NCBI GenBank assembly: GCA_025359885.1
Contig: JANYDG010000021.1
Location: 1 to 64,000, forward strand
Direction: 5' to 3'
Source: Acidobacteriota bacterium
Lineage (GTDB): Bacteria > Acidobacteriota > Terriglobia > Terriglobales > Acidobacteriaceae
Length of the DNA stretch: 64,000 bases
The notes below the pieces were generated by a model that was not told the DNA's origin, made no database searches, and saw only the letters and a list, made by a program, of their open reading frames with translations. Position numbers and translations under genes: made by a program. Each line of letters opens with the position of its first letter. Position 1 is the stretch's first letter. Positions 54,212 through 63,800 of this stretch are shown here, piece by piece.

Positions 54212-54656
54212 GCGAAGCGGGTCCTTTCCGTTTCAAAAGCATCACTCTCTGCGCAGCTTACATCCGCCAGATTCCGCCGTAAAGGGCGAGGAGGCAGCCC
54301 TGCATCTGCGCTGGGAGATTCGCCCATCCGCAGTTTTCAAACTTCCTGTTGCTTGAGGAATTATGGCACTTTCCCCGTTCCTCTGATTTTCTTATCCCCC
54401 ACACTTGCAGTTGAGGTATGCTCATCATGTTTTTCATACCGTTCACGCAGCAGGATTTCAGCTCCATTGCAAGCCAGCCTTGCGAATGACTCTGCCCAGG
54501 CTGCACAGGCATTCGCGTTGCATTTGGCTCCAATCCACGCCCGGCATCGCCCGGCAAGTTGTATCAAGCCCGGTTTTTATCAAGTCTGGTTTTTATCAAG
54601 TCCGGTTCTATGCAAGTCTGGTTCTACCAAGTCCTGTCCAATGGGGTCCTATTCCA
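54212..54656. promoter_or_regulatory. Divergent intergenic region before tssL
   Basis: 445 bases between the tail-anchored protein gene (-) and tssL (+). An open frame runs through it into tssL from 54405, but the sequence shows no conserved coding features, so I treat it as leader. Its last 95 bases hold the 16-base tandem repeats listed separately. Promoters for both genes should be here. Confidence 0.5.
54563..54640 (+). repeat. Five imperfect 16-base tandem repeats just upstream of tssL
   Basis: Units at 54563, 54579, 54595, 54610 and 54626 (16, 16, 15, 16 and 15 bases) follow the pattern ATCAAGTCTGGTTTTT, with the core CAAG(T/C)C(T/C)GGTT. The array ends 16 bases before the tssL ATG. 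Confidence 0.75.
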
Positions 54657-55388
54657 ATGAGTGATACCGCACCGCGCACCCACAGCCTGGCATCCTGCTA
54701 CGAAAATGCATACACCATCATCCTCCGGCTCGCCGCCGTCCAGCAGCAGGCCGTGCCCAACGCGCAGGCCTTCCGTTCCAGCATCCGCGCCGCCCTCAAG
54801 ACCGCCATGGAGCAGGCCAAGGCCCTCGGCTACTCCAGCGAAATCAACCAGCTCGCCTTTTTCGCCCTCGTAGCCCTGCTCGACGAAAGCGTCCTCAAGC
54901 TGCAAAGCCCTGCTTTTGCAGAATGGGCCCAGCGGCCACTCCAGGAAGAAATCTTCGCCCATAATCGCGCCGGCGAAGTCTTCTTTGAGCATCTGCGTAC
55001 CCTGCTCTCCCGCCAGGATTCCCACGAGACAGCCGACGGCCTCGAAGTCTACAGCCTCTGCATGCTCCTCGGATTCAAAGGGCAGTACGCCCTCAGCTCC
55101 GCGGGTACAGACTATTTCCTCGGCCAATCCGGCAGCTCCACGAGCGCCCGCCCCAACAGCGAAATTCAAGCCCTCATCCGACAGGCTCGTGAAAAAATCA
55201 CGCGCATTCGCGGCCAGGAGATATTTCTCCGCTCCGGTGCGCCCGCACCCGCAGTCAAGCAGACCGCCCTCATTGACCGCTGGAGCCGCAACCTCGGCAT
55301 CGCCGCCATTTGCCTCTTCGCCCTCTCGATTCTGGCCTTCATCGGCTTCTGGATTGCCCTGAACTCTGGCCTTTCCCAGATCGGTTAG
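54657..55388 (+). CDS. tssL: Type VI secretion membrane-complex protein TssL (DotU/IcmH)
   Basis: Inner-membrane protein with a large cytoplasmic domain that contacts TssK and TssM. It has DotU features (INQLAFFALVALLDESVLKL, FFEHLRTLLSRQD, YSLCMLLGFKGQYAL) and a single C-terminal TM helix (IAAICLFALSILAFIGFWIAL). It ends there, so it lacks the peptidoglycan-binding OmpA extension of evolved TssL. ATG 54657 gives 243 aa. The in-frame open region further upstream reads through tandem repeats and looks non-coding. tssM starts 26 bases after it. Confidence 0.92.
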   Translation: MSDTAPRTHSLASCYENAYTIILRLAAVQQQAVPNAQAFRSSIRAALKTAMEQAKALGYSSEINQLAFFALVALLDESVLKLQSPAFAEWAQRPLQEEIFAHNRAGEVFFEHLRTLLSRQDSHETADGLEVYSLCMLLGFKGQYALSSAGTDYFLGQSGSSTSARPNSEIQALIRQAREKITRIRGQEIFLRSGAPAPAVKQTALIDRWSRNLGIAAICLFALSILAFIGFWIALNSGLSQIG

Positions 55389-55414
55389 CCACTCACCTAC
55401 CCCGGGGGACTTCC

Positions 55415-58400
55415 TTGCTCATCTATCTATTAGTCGTTGCTGTAGTTCTCGTTGCCGCTCTGCTGGCCTTTGGCCTTGGAGCTCTGCTTCCTATCTCGGG
55501 AACTGCCTACTGGCTCTTCGTCGTCATCGTTCTCGTCGTCGGCCTCGCTGCAGCTGTCACCATCCTCATCCTCCACCTCCGCAAGAAAAAGGCAGAGGCA
55601 GCCCTCGGCCCTGTCAGCGGCGACACCAGCGAGCTGGACCTCCTGCTCAATGACGCCAACCGCAAGCTCAAAACATCCCAGCAGGGCGCTAAAGCCCTCG
55701 ATTCCTTCCCACTCATCTACATCCTCGGTGACGCCGGTACGGCGAAAACCACCCAGGTCCTCCGCTCCGGCCTCGATCCTGAACTCCTCGGCGGCACGGC
55801 TCCCCGCGATGGAGAGGTCACCCCGACCCCACTCGTCAATCTCTGGTTCACCCGCCAGGCCACAATCCTCGAGCTCGGCGAGGCCGTTCGCCAGAGCGGC
55901 CGCCTCCTCACCCGCCTCGTTGAACGCACCCGAGCCAAAGCCATGCGTTCCGCCTTCGGCTCCGGGGCCGCCTCGCGCGTCGCCGTCGTATCGATCAGCG
56001 CCGAACAGTTGCTTGTCGCCGATGCCGGTGCTTCGTCGCTCGCATCCGCGCGAGCCACCGGCGCTCAGCTTCGCGAGATCAGCCGCCTCCTCGGCACACC
56101 GCTCCCCGTCTACGTCCTCATCACCAAGCTCGATCGAGTACCCCACTTCGCTGAATACGTCCGAAACCTTTCAAATGATGAGGCCAGCCAGATCCTCGGC
56201 ATGACCCTGCCCAAATCAGAGGCATCTGCCGGCGTCTACGCCGACCAGGCCACCCGCGAACTCTCCGCCGTCCTTGATGCCCTCAGCTATTCACTCGGCG
56301 AATTTCGCGTCGAGATGCTCTCCCGCGAAACCGAGCCCGCCAGCGCTCCCGGCGTCTACGAGTTCCCCCGCGAATTCGGCAAGCTCCGCAAAAATCTCAA
56401 CCAGTTTCTCGTCGAACTCTGCAAGCCCAGCCACCTCAGCGTCAATCCCTACCTGCGCGGCTTCTACTTCACCGGCATCCGCGCCCAGGTCGTCGAGCGC
56501 CTCTCTGCCCCTGCAGCACAGGCAGCGGAACCACAAATCTCCAGCGACGCCGGTGCCACCCAGTACCTAAATATCTCCATTGGTAAAGGGGCCGCAGCCA
56601 ATCGACCCTCTGCCCAGCCCACCATGGTCAGCGCTCGCGTTCCCCAGTGGACTTTCCTGCCCCGCCTCTTCCCCCAGGTCATCCTCGGCGACAAGAGCGC
56701 GCAATCCGCCACCCAGCAGACTGCCCCGGCCCGCCTCTTCCGCCGCATTCTTTTTGCCTCGGTGGGCTTGATCTTTCTCATCTATACCGTGCTGCTCTTC
56801 GTGTCTTATCTCAACAACGCCTCGCTCGAGCGCAGCATCGTAGACGCCGCCCACGCTCTGCCCATCACCGGCGGCTCTAACCCAACACCCAGTACCGCCG
56901 ACCTCCAGTCCCTCGACCAGCTTCGCCAGACCATCGTCCAGATCGACAGCTATGAAAAGGGCCACCCGCCCCTCAGCTATCGCTGGGGCCTCTATCAGGG
57001 AGAGAAGCTCTCCGCCCGGGCCCGCCGCGTCTACTATGGCCGCTTCCGCCCCATCTTCCTCGCCCCGGCCCAGGCCAACTTCATCACCTACCTCAAGAGC
57101 CTGCCCGACGCCCCCGCTCCCGGCACCGATTACAGCTTCTTCACCGCTGGCTACAACCCGCTCAAGTCCTATCTCATCACCGCCGGCAACCACGACAAGA
57201 GCGTCTCCGCCTTCCTCACCCCCGTCTTTCTCCAATATTGGATCAACGCCCGCTCGGTTGACGCAGTTCAGCAGGATCTGGCCCGTAAGCAGATTGACTT
57301 CTACGCCAACGACCTCGTCCGCCAGGACCCGTATTCCATCCAGGCCGACAGCGGCGTCGTCCAGCACGCACGTGGGTACTTGAATAGCTTTGGTGGCGGA
57401 CCCCGCGTCTACCAGGCCATGCTCTCTGACGCAGACAAGAAAAACCCCGGCATCGACTTCAACATCCTCTACCCCGGCTCGGAACGCTACGTCGTCGACC
57501 ATCGCCACGTCAGCGGAGCCTACTCCCGCACCGGCTTTGCCTTCATGAAAGACGCCATCCTGCATGCCGAGCGCTACTTTGCCGGCGAAAGCTGGGTACT
57601 CGGAGACCAGGCCGCAAATTCGCTCGACCTAAACAAGATCAAGGCCGATCTCGCCACCACCTATCCCAACGACTTCATCGCCCAATGGCGCGACTTCCTC
57701 GCCAGGGCCAGCATCGTTGGCTGCGGCTCCATGCACGAGGCTCCAGACCATTTGAACTCCCTCGCCGGCTCCGGTTCACCCCTCCTTGAACTGCTCTATA
57801 CCGTCGCCCACAACACCACCGTCGATGACCTCCAGATCAAAGCAGCCTTCGAATCCTCGCAGAAAATGGTCAACCCCGAGGCCGTCGGCGTCTTCATTGG
57901 CCCCGGCAACCAGAGCTACGTCGGCAAATTGCTCGATATCGCAGCCGCAATCAGTCTCGTTGCAGCCAATCCAAATCCCGACCCCGCCGCTGGCCTCGCC
58001 GTTTCGACAGCCGCCGTCAACGCCCGTACAGCTCTTCAGGTCACGGCTCAGACCTTTCCCGCAGACGCCGTCCACACCGACCGCACCCGCGTCCTCGAAC
58101 TTCTCAATGAGCCCATCACCTGCGCCGACGGCCTCGCAAACGCCATCGGCTCAGCTCCCGCCAACGGAGCAGGCGCAAAAATCTGCAGCGCCATCCGGCC
58201 CTTGCTCGCCAAATTCCCATTCAACCCCGGCTCCACCACTGAAGCCACCATCCCCGAAGTGAATGCCGCATTTGCGCCTGAATCCGGCGCCCTCTGGTCC
58301 GCGTACAACACCGCGCTCAAACCCTTGATGCCCCTGCAAGGCTCAACCTACGTCGCCACCGCGCCCAAAATCAACCCGGCCTTCGTGCAGTTCTTCAATC

Positions 58401-58840
58401 GAGCTGCACAGATTTCCAACAAGCTCTACGCTCCCGGTGCGCAAAACCCCTACTTCGCCTTTAACCTGCGTTTCATCACCGCCAACGGCGTCTCCAACCC
58501 TGCCATCGTCATGGACGGCCAGCGCGTCTCAAACGGCGCAAACGCCCAGCAGTTCAAATGGTCCGGCCCCGACGCCCACCAGGCCTCACTCGTCTATGAC
58601 GGCGGCGAAGTGCCATTCCAGGGCACCTGGTCCGTCTTCAACCTCTTCAAACTCGCCCAGCGCAGCAAGAGTTCCGACGGCACCCGTCTCGACTTCCCGC
58701 TTGTCACCTCGATCGCCGGACACACCATCGCCGGCGGTAGCGGCCGTGGCGTCAGCTACGACCTCACCGGCCCAGGCGCTGACCTGCTCAACCCCGGCTA
58801 CTTCGCCGGCCTCAACTGCACAGCAAATGTCATGAAATAG
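55415..58840 (+). CDS. tssM: Type VI secretion membrane-complex protein TssM (IcmF)
   Basis: 1141-aa inner-membrane anchor spanning to the periplasm. Two N-terminal TM helices (about residues 1-50) precede the cytoplasmic NTPase-like domain with Walker A GDAGTAKTT and VYVLITKLDRVPHFAEYV. A third TM (about 440-465, ILFASVGLIFLIYTVLLFV) leads to the long periplasmic region. That includes the IcmF-related ERYFAGESWVLGDQ block and a C-terminal beta domain. TTG 55415 follows GGGGGA and opens exactly at TM1. The open frame back to 55310 overlaps tssL and is unlikely. The periplasmic part would normally meet TssJ, which I did not find. Confidence 0.93.
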   Translation: MLIYLLVVAVVLVAALLAFGLGALLPISGTAYWLFVVIVLVVGLAAAVTILILHLRKKKAEAALGPVSGDTSELDLLLNDANRKLKTSQQGAKALDSFPLIYILGDAGTAKTTQVLRSGLDPELLGGTAPRDGEVTPTPLVNLWFTRQATILELGEAVRQSGRLLTRLVERTRAKAMRSAFGSGAASRVAVVSISAEQLLVADAGASSLASARATGAQLREISRLLGTPLPVYVLITKLDRVPHFAEYVRNLSNDEASQILGMTLPKSEASAGVYADQATRELSAVLDALSYSLGEFRVEMLSRETEPASAPGVYEFPREFGKLRKNLNQFLVELCKPSHLSVNPYLRGFYFTGIRAQVVERLSAPAAQAAEPQISSDAGATQYLNISIGKGAAANRPSAQPTMVSARVPQWTFLPRLFPQVILGDKSAQSATQQTAPARLFRRILFASVGLIFLIYTVLLFVSYLNNASLERSIVDAAHALPITGGSNPTPSTADLQSLDQLRQTIVQIDSYEKGHPPLSYRWGLYQGEKLSARARRVYYGRFRPIFLAPAQANFITYLKSLPDAPAPGTDYSFFTAGYNPLKSYLITAGNHDKSVSAFLTPVFLQYWINARSVDAVQQDLARKQIDFYANDLVRQDPYSIQADSGVVQHARGYLNSFGGGPRVYQAMLSDADKKNPGIDFNILYPGSERYVVDHRHVSGAYSRTGFAFMKDAILHAERYFAGESWVLGDQAANSLDLNKIKADLATTYPNDFIAQWRDFLARASIVGCGSMHEAPDHLNSLAGSGSPLLELLYTVAHNTTVDDLQIKAAFESSQKMVNPEAVGVFIGPGNQSYVGKLLDIAAAISLVAANPNPDPAAGLAVSTAAVNARTALQVTAQTFPADAVHTDRTRVLELLNEPITCADGLANAIGSAPANGAGAKICSAIRPLLAKFPFNPGSTTEATIPEVNAAFAPESGALWSAYNTALKPLMPLQGSTYVATAPKINPAFVQFFNRAAQISNKLYAPGAQNPYFAFNLRFITANGVSNPAIVMDGQRVSNGANAQQFKWSGPDAHQASLVYDGGEVPFQGTWSVFNLFKLAQRSKSSDGTRLDFPLVTSIAGHTIAGGSGRGVSYDLTGPGADLLNPGYFAGLNCTANVMK

Positions 58841-58860
58841 CGAAAAGCTTCCACGCAAAA

Positions 58861-58884
58861 AGGCCGGAGAATCATCTCCGGCCT
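58861..58884. terminator. Bidirectional intrinsic terminator between tssM and the PP2C gene
   Basis: AGGCCGGAGA and TCTCCGGCCT form a perfect 10-bp GC-rich stem with loop ATCA. Read on the minus strand it is followed by TTTTTGCG, a classic terminator for the phosphatase gene. On the plus strand it lies 21 bases past the tssM stop but lacks a strong T-run. Confidence 0.75.
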
Positions 58885-59045
58885 CTGGCATTTGGCATTT
58901 CCAAAAGACGATGATCGAGCCTGTACAGGCGGCGGAGGTGGCCACCGCAATCAGCGCCCAGGGTCTCAAAGCCAGCGAAAATCCAAGGGCTCAAAGCCTG
59001 ATCGACAGCTGTGAGGCGGTCAAACACTTCCAGAAAAATTGACGC

Positions 59046-59861
59046 TCAATCTACTTTTGAAAAACCAATCTCAGCAGATGTCAGTGCAGGCCCCTCGGCC
59101 TTCTCATAAACCCGCAGCAGGATGCACGTAATATTGTCCGCACCCCCTCGCGATTTCGCCAGGTCGATCAGATTCTGGCAAACCCACGGCAGGTCTGTCG
59201 CCCCACTGGCCGTCGCCGCAATCTCATCCGACTGCACATACCGCGTCAACCCATCCGAAGCAAGCAGGAAAAGATCGTCCAGCTGAAGACCAACCGCAAA
59301 CAGGTCTGCCTCTACGTTTTCAATCACACCAATGGCGCGCGTAATCACCGATTGCAGGTTTGAGGCTGCCGCCATCTCCGGCGTAAAGCTTCCGCTGCGC
59401 AACTGCTCTTCCAGAAATGAGTGGTCCAGCGTCACCTGCGTGCAAACGCCGTTCCGAATCAGGTATCCCCGGCTATCGCCCACATTGCCCAGCACAATTC
59501 GAGCGCCATCCAGGCACGCACATACCAGCGTCGTACCCATCCCGCGCAAATCAGGGTTCTCTTCAGCCATCTGGCATACCTGCCGATTCGCGTGAAGTAT
59601 CGCCTGAGCCAGCCGTTTATCCACCGGCAGAGTCGCCCCAGCCGCCGCCGCTTCCAGACCCTGCGCTTCATAGGATTCGATCAGCACCCGCACTGCTGTA
59701 CCGCTGGCCACCTCGCCCGCCGCGCTCCCTCCCATGCCGTCACAGACGACATAGAGGTGCGCCTCGGCATCATAGCCAAAGCTGTCTTCGTTATTGCCGC
59801 GTCGGCAGCCAATATCAGTGGCTGCTGCAAAGTCGAGGGAGAAGGCGGTTGTCTGGGTCAT
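59046..59861 (-). CDS. PP2C-family Ser/Thr protein phosphatase (PppA-like), T6SS-associated
   Basis: Metal-dependent phosphatase of 271 aa. All PP2C motifs are intact: RRGNNEDSF, YVVCDGMGGSAAGEVAS, GMGTTLV, LGNVGDSRGYLIRNG, LLASDGLTRYV and GGADNITCILLRVY. In several T6SSs a PppA phosphatase reverses phosphorylation of the FHA protein by the kinase PpkA and so shuts secretion off. Its place between tssM and the PAAR-like gene supports that role. No kinase or FHA gene is visible in the window. It converges with tssM over a terminator hairpin. Confidence 0.9.
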   Translation of the reverse strand: MTQTTAFSLDFAAATDIGCRRGNNEDSFGYDAEAHLYVVCDGMGGSAAGEVASGTAVRVLIESYEAQGLEAAAAGATLPVDKRLAQAILHANRQVCQMAEENPDLRGMGTTLVCACLDGARIVLGNVGDSRGYLIRNGVCTQVTLDHSFLEEQLRSGSFTPEMAAASNLQSVITRAIGVIENVEADLFAVGLQLDDLFLLASDGLTRYVQSDEIAATASGATDLPWVCQNLIDLAKSRGGADNITCILLRVYEKAEGPALTSAEIGFSKVD

Positions 59862-59997
59862 GAAAACTGCCTCGTAAGCACACCGAAGCCACGCGAGGAA
59901 GTTATATCATTTCGCCGCGAAAATCGACCAAAATCGTTATCACCCCAAAACCAGCCCAAAATCCCTCCGCCTTCCCGCCTCAACAGCCCAGGACCCA

Positions 59998-60387
59998 CTA
60001 TGGAATCTCCACCGTGACCTGACCCGCATTCGTAAACTGGATAATCCCCGCCCAGTTGCACATCAGCTGCGAAACATTGTCCAGGCTCGGTTGATTCCCC
60101 AGCAACACCGTCAACGCCCCCGGCACCCACGGCGAAGGAGTCACCGGAATACAAGGCATCGGAGTCAATACCCCCAGCGCCGCCGCCGTCGCCGCCGCCA
60201 CCATGGGGTTCGCAATCGACTGGCACATCCCAAAAGGCATGATATTCACCATCGGGATATGGTCCATGATGTTCGCGTCCGGCATTTGGTTCGTCATCAC
60301 CATGTTGACTGGCAGCACCACCAGCGAACTCGGCGCCATCCCAAAGCTGCACTGCATCATCGCCCCCATGCATACCTGTTGCGGCAT
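59998..60387 (-). CDS. DUF4280 PAAR-like spike-tip protein
   Basis: 129-aa protein of the DUF4280 family, related to PAAR tips that sharpen VgrG and carry effectors. Matching features are CMGAMMQCSFG at the start, SSLVVLPVN, ANIMDHIPMVNIMPFGMCQSIANPMVAAATAAALGVLTPMPCIP and a C-terminal domain-like end. Conserved Cys residues (C6, C13, C55 and C79) could bind a metal. No toxin domain is fused. ATG 60387 is preceded by AGGAGG. It is 136 bases downstream of the phosphatase start region and probably heads their transcript. Confidence 0.88.
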   Translation of the reverse strand: MPQQVCMGAMMQCSFGMAPSSLVVLPVNMVMTNQMPDANIMDHIPMVNIMPFGMCQSIANPMVAAATAAALGVLTPMPCIPVTPSPWVPGALTVLLGNQPSLDNVSQLMCNWAGIIQFTNAGQVTVEIP

Positions 60388-60838
60388 AACCTGCCTCCTG
60401 AAAACGCATTTCCGAGTCTACGCCCATTGTCCTCAACAGGAAAAGCACTTCCGTCGAACACCCGCCAGCAAAGGTCAATATGCCAGTTTCACATCCGACT
60501 TCAAGACAAATATTGTTTTGACTCCACTATAGAAGCGTGTTACTTTCATCCTTCTGGTTTGGGGGGTAGTTTCCAAACGGTAGAAGTCGATTCCAGAGTG
60601 ACGCTTCAGTCACCATCAATAGCATCGGGTTTCAACCGCGGCAGACTCACCTGTACCACTGAAACAAAGCTGTCCTTCACCTTAGTTCTCGTCCCCCAAT
60701 CCCACACTCTTTCCAGCAATTCACCGTGACTGCGTCCACCATCTACTGGGTTCGCCAGCCCGACTCGCCCATGCGTAGTCCGGCATTCATCACAAACTCT
60801 GGCTACGGGTTACTGGCCCCTCTGTTTGGAGAATTCGA
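60388..60838. other. Divergent intergenic region before the FG-GAP gene
   Basis: 450 bases between the PAAR-like gene (-) and the FG-GAP gene (+). Small open frames here look like chance. Promoters for both genes are expected; none was identified with confidence. Confidence 0.4.
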
Positions 60839-63800
60839 ATGATTCGCTCAAAGTCGTTTCGTCCGTCTGGAAGCGCTGCACTGGCTACCCTGCTATTCCT
60901 GGTAAGCACCACCGTTCTGCTGTGCGGCCTCTCCGCTCAATCGGCCACCCCCGTCGCCGCAGCATCCGCAGAGCAGGCTGCCTTGGCGCCGTTTCTCGTT
61001 GCGCCCTCCATCGCACTTGCAGACAATCCAACCAGCGTCGCAACGGCCGATCTTAACCACGACGGCAAGCTTGATCTCATCACAGCAAACTACGCCTCCG
61101 GTCGAGTCACCGTATTCCTCGGTCTAGGCAATGGCAGGTTCGCCCCCGGTGTCCACTACAGTGCCGGCACACATCCCAGCGCTCTCGCCGTCGCCGACCT
61201 CGACGGCAGCGGTCGTCTCGACGTCATCGTTGCCAGCGAATCCGAAGCGACGGTCAGCGTCTTTCCCGGTTCAGGCGATGGCAGGCTTCAGCCGCGCCAC
61301 AGCTTCGCCGTGGGCTTCAACCCCACCCTCCTCGCCACAGGTGATTTCAAAGGACGCGGCAAAATTGACCTCGCCGTCGCCAGCGCCAACCATCTCGCCG
61401 TCCTGCTCAACGATGGCAACGGTGGCCTGCTCAAGCCCCTCACGCTTTCCCTCCATACCGCCCCCGCGGCCATCGCAGTCGGTCATTTCACTCACGATGA
61501 CCGCGCCGACATCGCGCTCGCCAATGCCGATGGCACCGTCAGCATCCTCCTCGGCAAAGGCGATGGCGCCTTCCGCCAGGTTCCCGACGTTCGTGTCTCC
61601 TCCGGACCGCTCTCCTCCATCGCTGCAGCCGATCTCAAACGCGATGGAAAGACCGATCTCGTCGTTACCCAGGCGGCCAGCAAACTTGCATCCGTCCTCT
61701 CCGGCAATGGAGAAGGCGGCTTCACGCCCACCGCGCATTACCCGGTAGGCTCCAACCCCGTCGCGTCCGTCGTCGCAGATTTTGATGGGGATGGCGTAGT
61801 TGACCTCATCATCGTCAACCACGGCAGCAATACCTTCAGCGTCCTCGGTGGCAAAGGGGACGGTTCCTTCAAGGCTTCCGTTGACTTCGTCGTCGGCAAA
61901 GGACCCCTCGCCGCCGTCGATGGCGACTTTGACGGCGATGGTCGCATCGACCTCGCAGTCATCAACCACCTCGCCCGTACCATCAGCATTCCCCGCGGCA
62001 ACGGCGACGGCACCTTCACCGCCGCGCGTTCCTACGTCTCTGAACTCGGCCCTCGCACCATCGCCACCGGCGACCTCAACGGCGATGGCCGTCCCGACCT
62101 CGTCGTCACCAACACCTGCGGTACCGACGCCTCCTGCAAAAAAGCTGGCAGCCTCTCCATCTTCCTCGCTGAAGAAGCAGGCGGCTATCGCCTCGCTACC
62201 ACCTACCCGCTCGGAATCGGCCCCCACGCCGTCTCTCTCGTCGATGTCGATGGCGACAAGACCCTCGACATCGCCGTCCTCAATCGCGCCGACAAAACCG
62301 TCACGATTCTGCGCGGTATCGGCGAAGGCAGCTTCCAGCAGTCCCTCAGCTTCGCCGTACCCGATGCCCCCGTCGCGCTTGCCGTCGGCGATTTCACCAG
62401 CCACGGCAAATCAGACCTCGCCATCATCGGCGACTGCGGTGCAGAGAAGTGCTCCCAGCCCGGTTCGCTCACCATCATGCGCGGCATCGGCGACGGCAGC
62501 TTCCGACTCGATCGCTCCTACCCCGTTGGCTACTCACCAGTCTCAATCGCCGCCGGCCACCTTGTTTCAGATAAAAGCTTCAGCCTCGTCGTCGCCAACC
62601 GCTGCGGCAACGATGCTTCCTGCAAATCCAGCGGCACCGCATCAATTTTCCTGGGAACACCCAAAGGCGACTTCACCCCCGCCAAAGATGTGAACATCGG
62701 CCTCGCGCCTTCCTCCATTGCCCTCGGCAACACCAGCGGCCACGGCTCCGCTGACCTCGTCGTGGCGCGCGCCGGCGACAACTCCGTCGCCATCCTGCAT
62801 GGCAAAGGGGATGGCTCTTTCTCTGCGCCCACCGCTTACCCCGTCGGTAATCAGCCGCGCTCGATTGCCCTCGCCGATTTCGACGGGGACGGACTCGCCG
62901 ATGTAGCCGTCAGCAATTTCCAGGACGACACCGTCAGCGTTCTCTTCTCCCGCGGCGATGGAACCCTGCGCCCCGCCATCGCCCTTCCCGTAGGCAGCGG
63001 ACCTGAGTCGCTCGCCGTCCTCAGTAGCGGTACTCACGCCAGCCTCGTAACCGCCAACGGCAACAGCGGCACAGCCACTCCAGGCTCCGAAATCACCGTC
63101 CTCGCCAGCATTCGTCCTGAAGTCCTGCTCACTTCCACGACCACCCTCACCTCCTCCGCAGCTACCTCCGCCGTCGACTCCTCCATCACGTTGACCGCCA
63201 TCGTTGCGGGTGCGGGTAGCGTTCCCTCCGGTTCGGTAACCTTCAACAGCACCCCGGACGCAACCATCGATTGCAACGCCGGCGGCATCGATCATGTCAC
63301 CCTCGATGGCAATGGCAAAGCAATCTGCGTCACCAGGTCACTCCAGGCGCCCAGCCAGTCCGTCACAGCAGCCTACGGTGGAGACGTCAGCTTCAAAAGC
63401 AGTTCGTCTGCACCTGCACTCGTCCAGACTGTGACCCCCCTGGCAGCCTCTCTCGCACTGGCTCAGTCCGCAGCAACCACCACGGTCAATCAATCCGTTA
63501 CGTTCACCGCCACAGTATCAGCCAGCGCCGTCTCGCCACTCGCGCCCGCTGGGTCCGTAACCTTCAAGTTCAATGGCAATTCGATAGCGGATTGCCTCGC
63601 CTCACCTGTGGATGCCACCGGTAAGGCCACCTGCACCACAAGTTCGCTCGCCGCAAACAGCTACACAGTCAGTGCCGCATACGCGGGTGACAACAACTTC
63701 ACAGTAGCTGCGCCCACCACCGCTACCCATGTCGTCAGCATGCAAACCACCACGGTCACCGTCGCCGCCTTGCCGACGCCGTCAAATCTCAACCAGCCCG

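Noticed and set aside
53311-54640. Possible CRISPR array from the 9-base and 16-base repeats
   Set aside because: Repeats are contiguous, without unique spacers, and no cas genes are present.
54405-54656. N-terminal extension of TssL
   Set aside because: The extension reads through tandem repeats and has none of the DotU sequence pattern; the ATG at 54657 begins the family homology.
60500-60560. Promoter TTGACT...TATAGA before the FG-GAP gene
   Set aside because: The two boxes are only four bases apart, far from the 16-18 needed.
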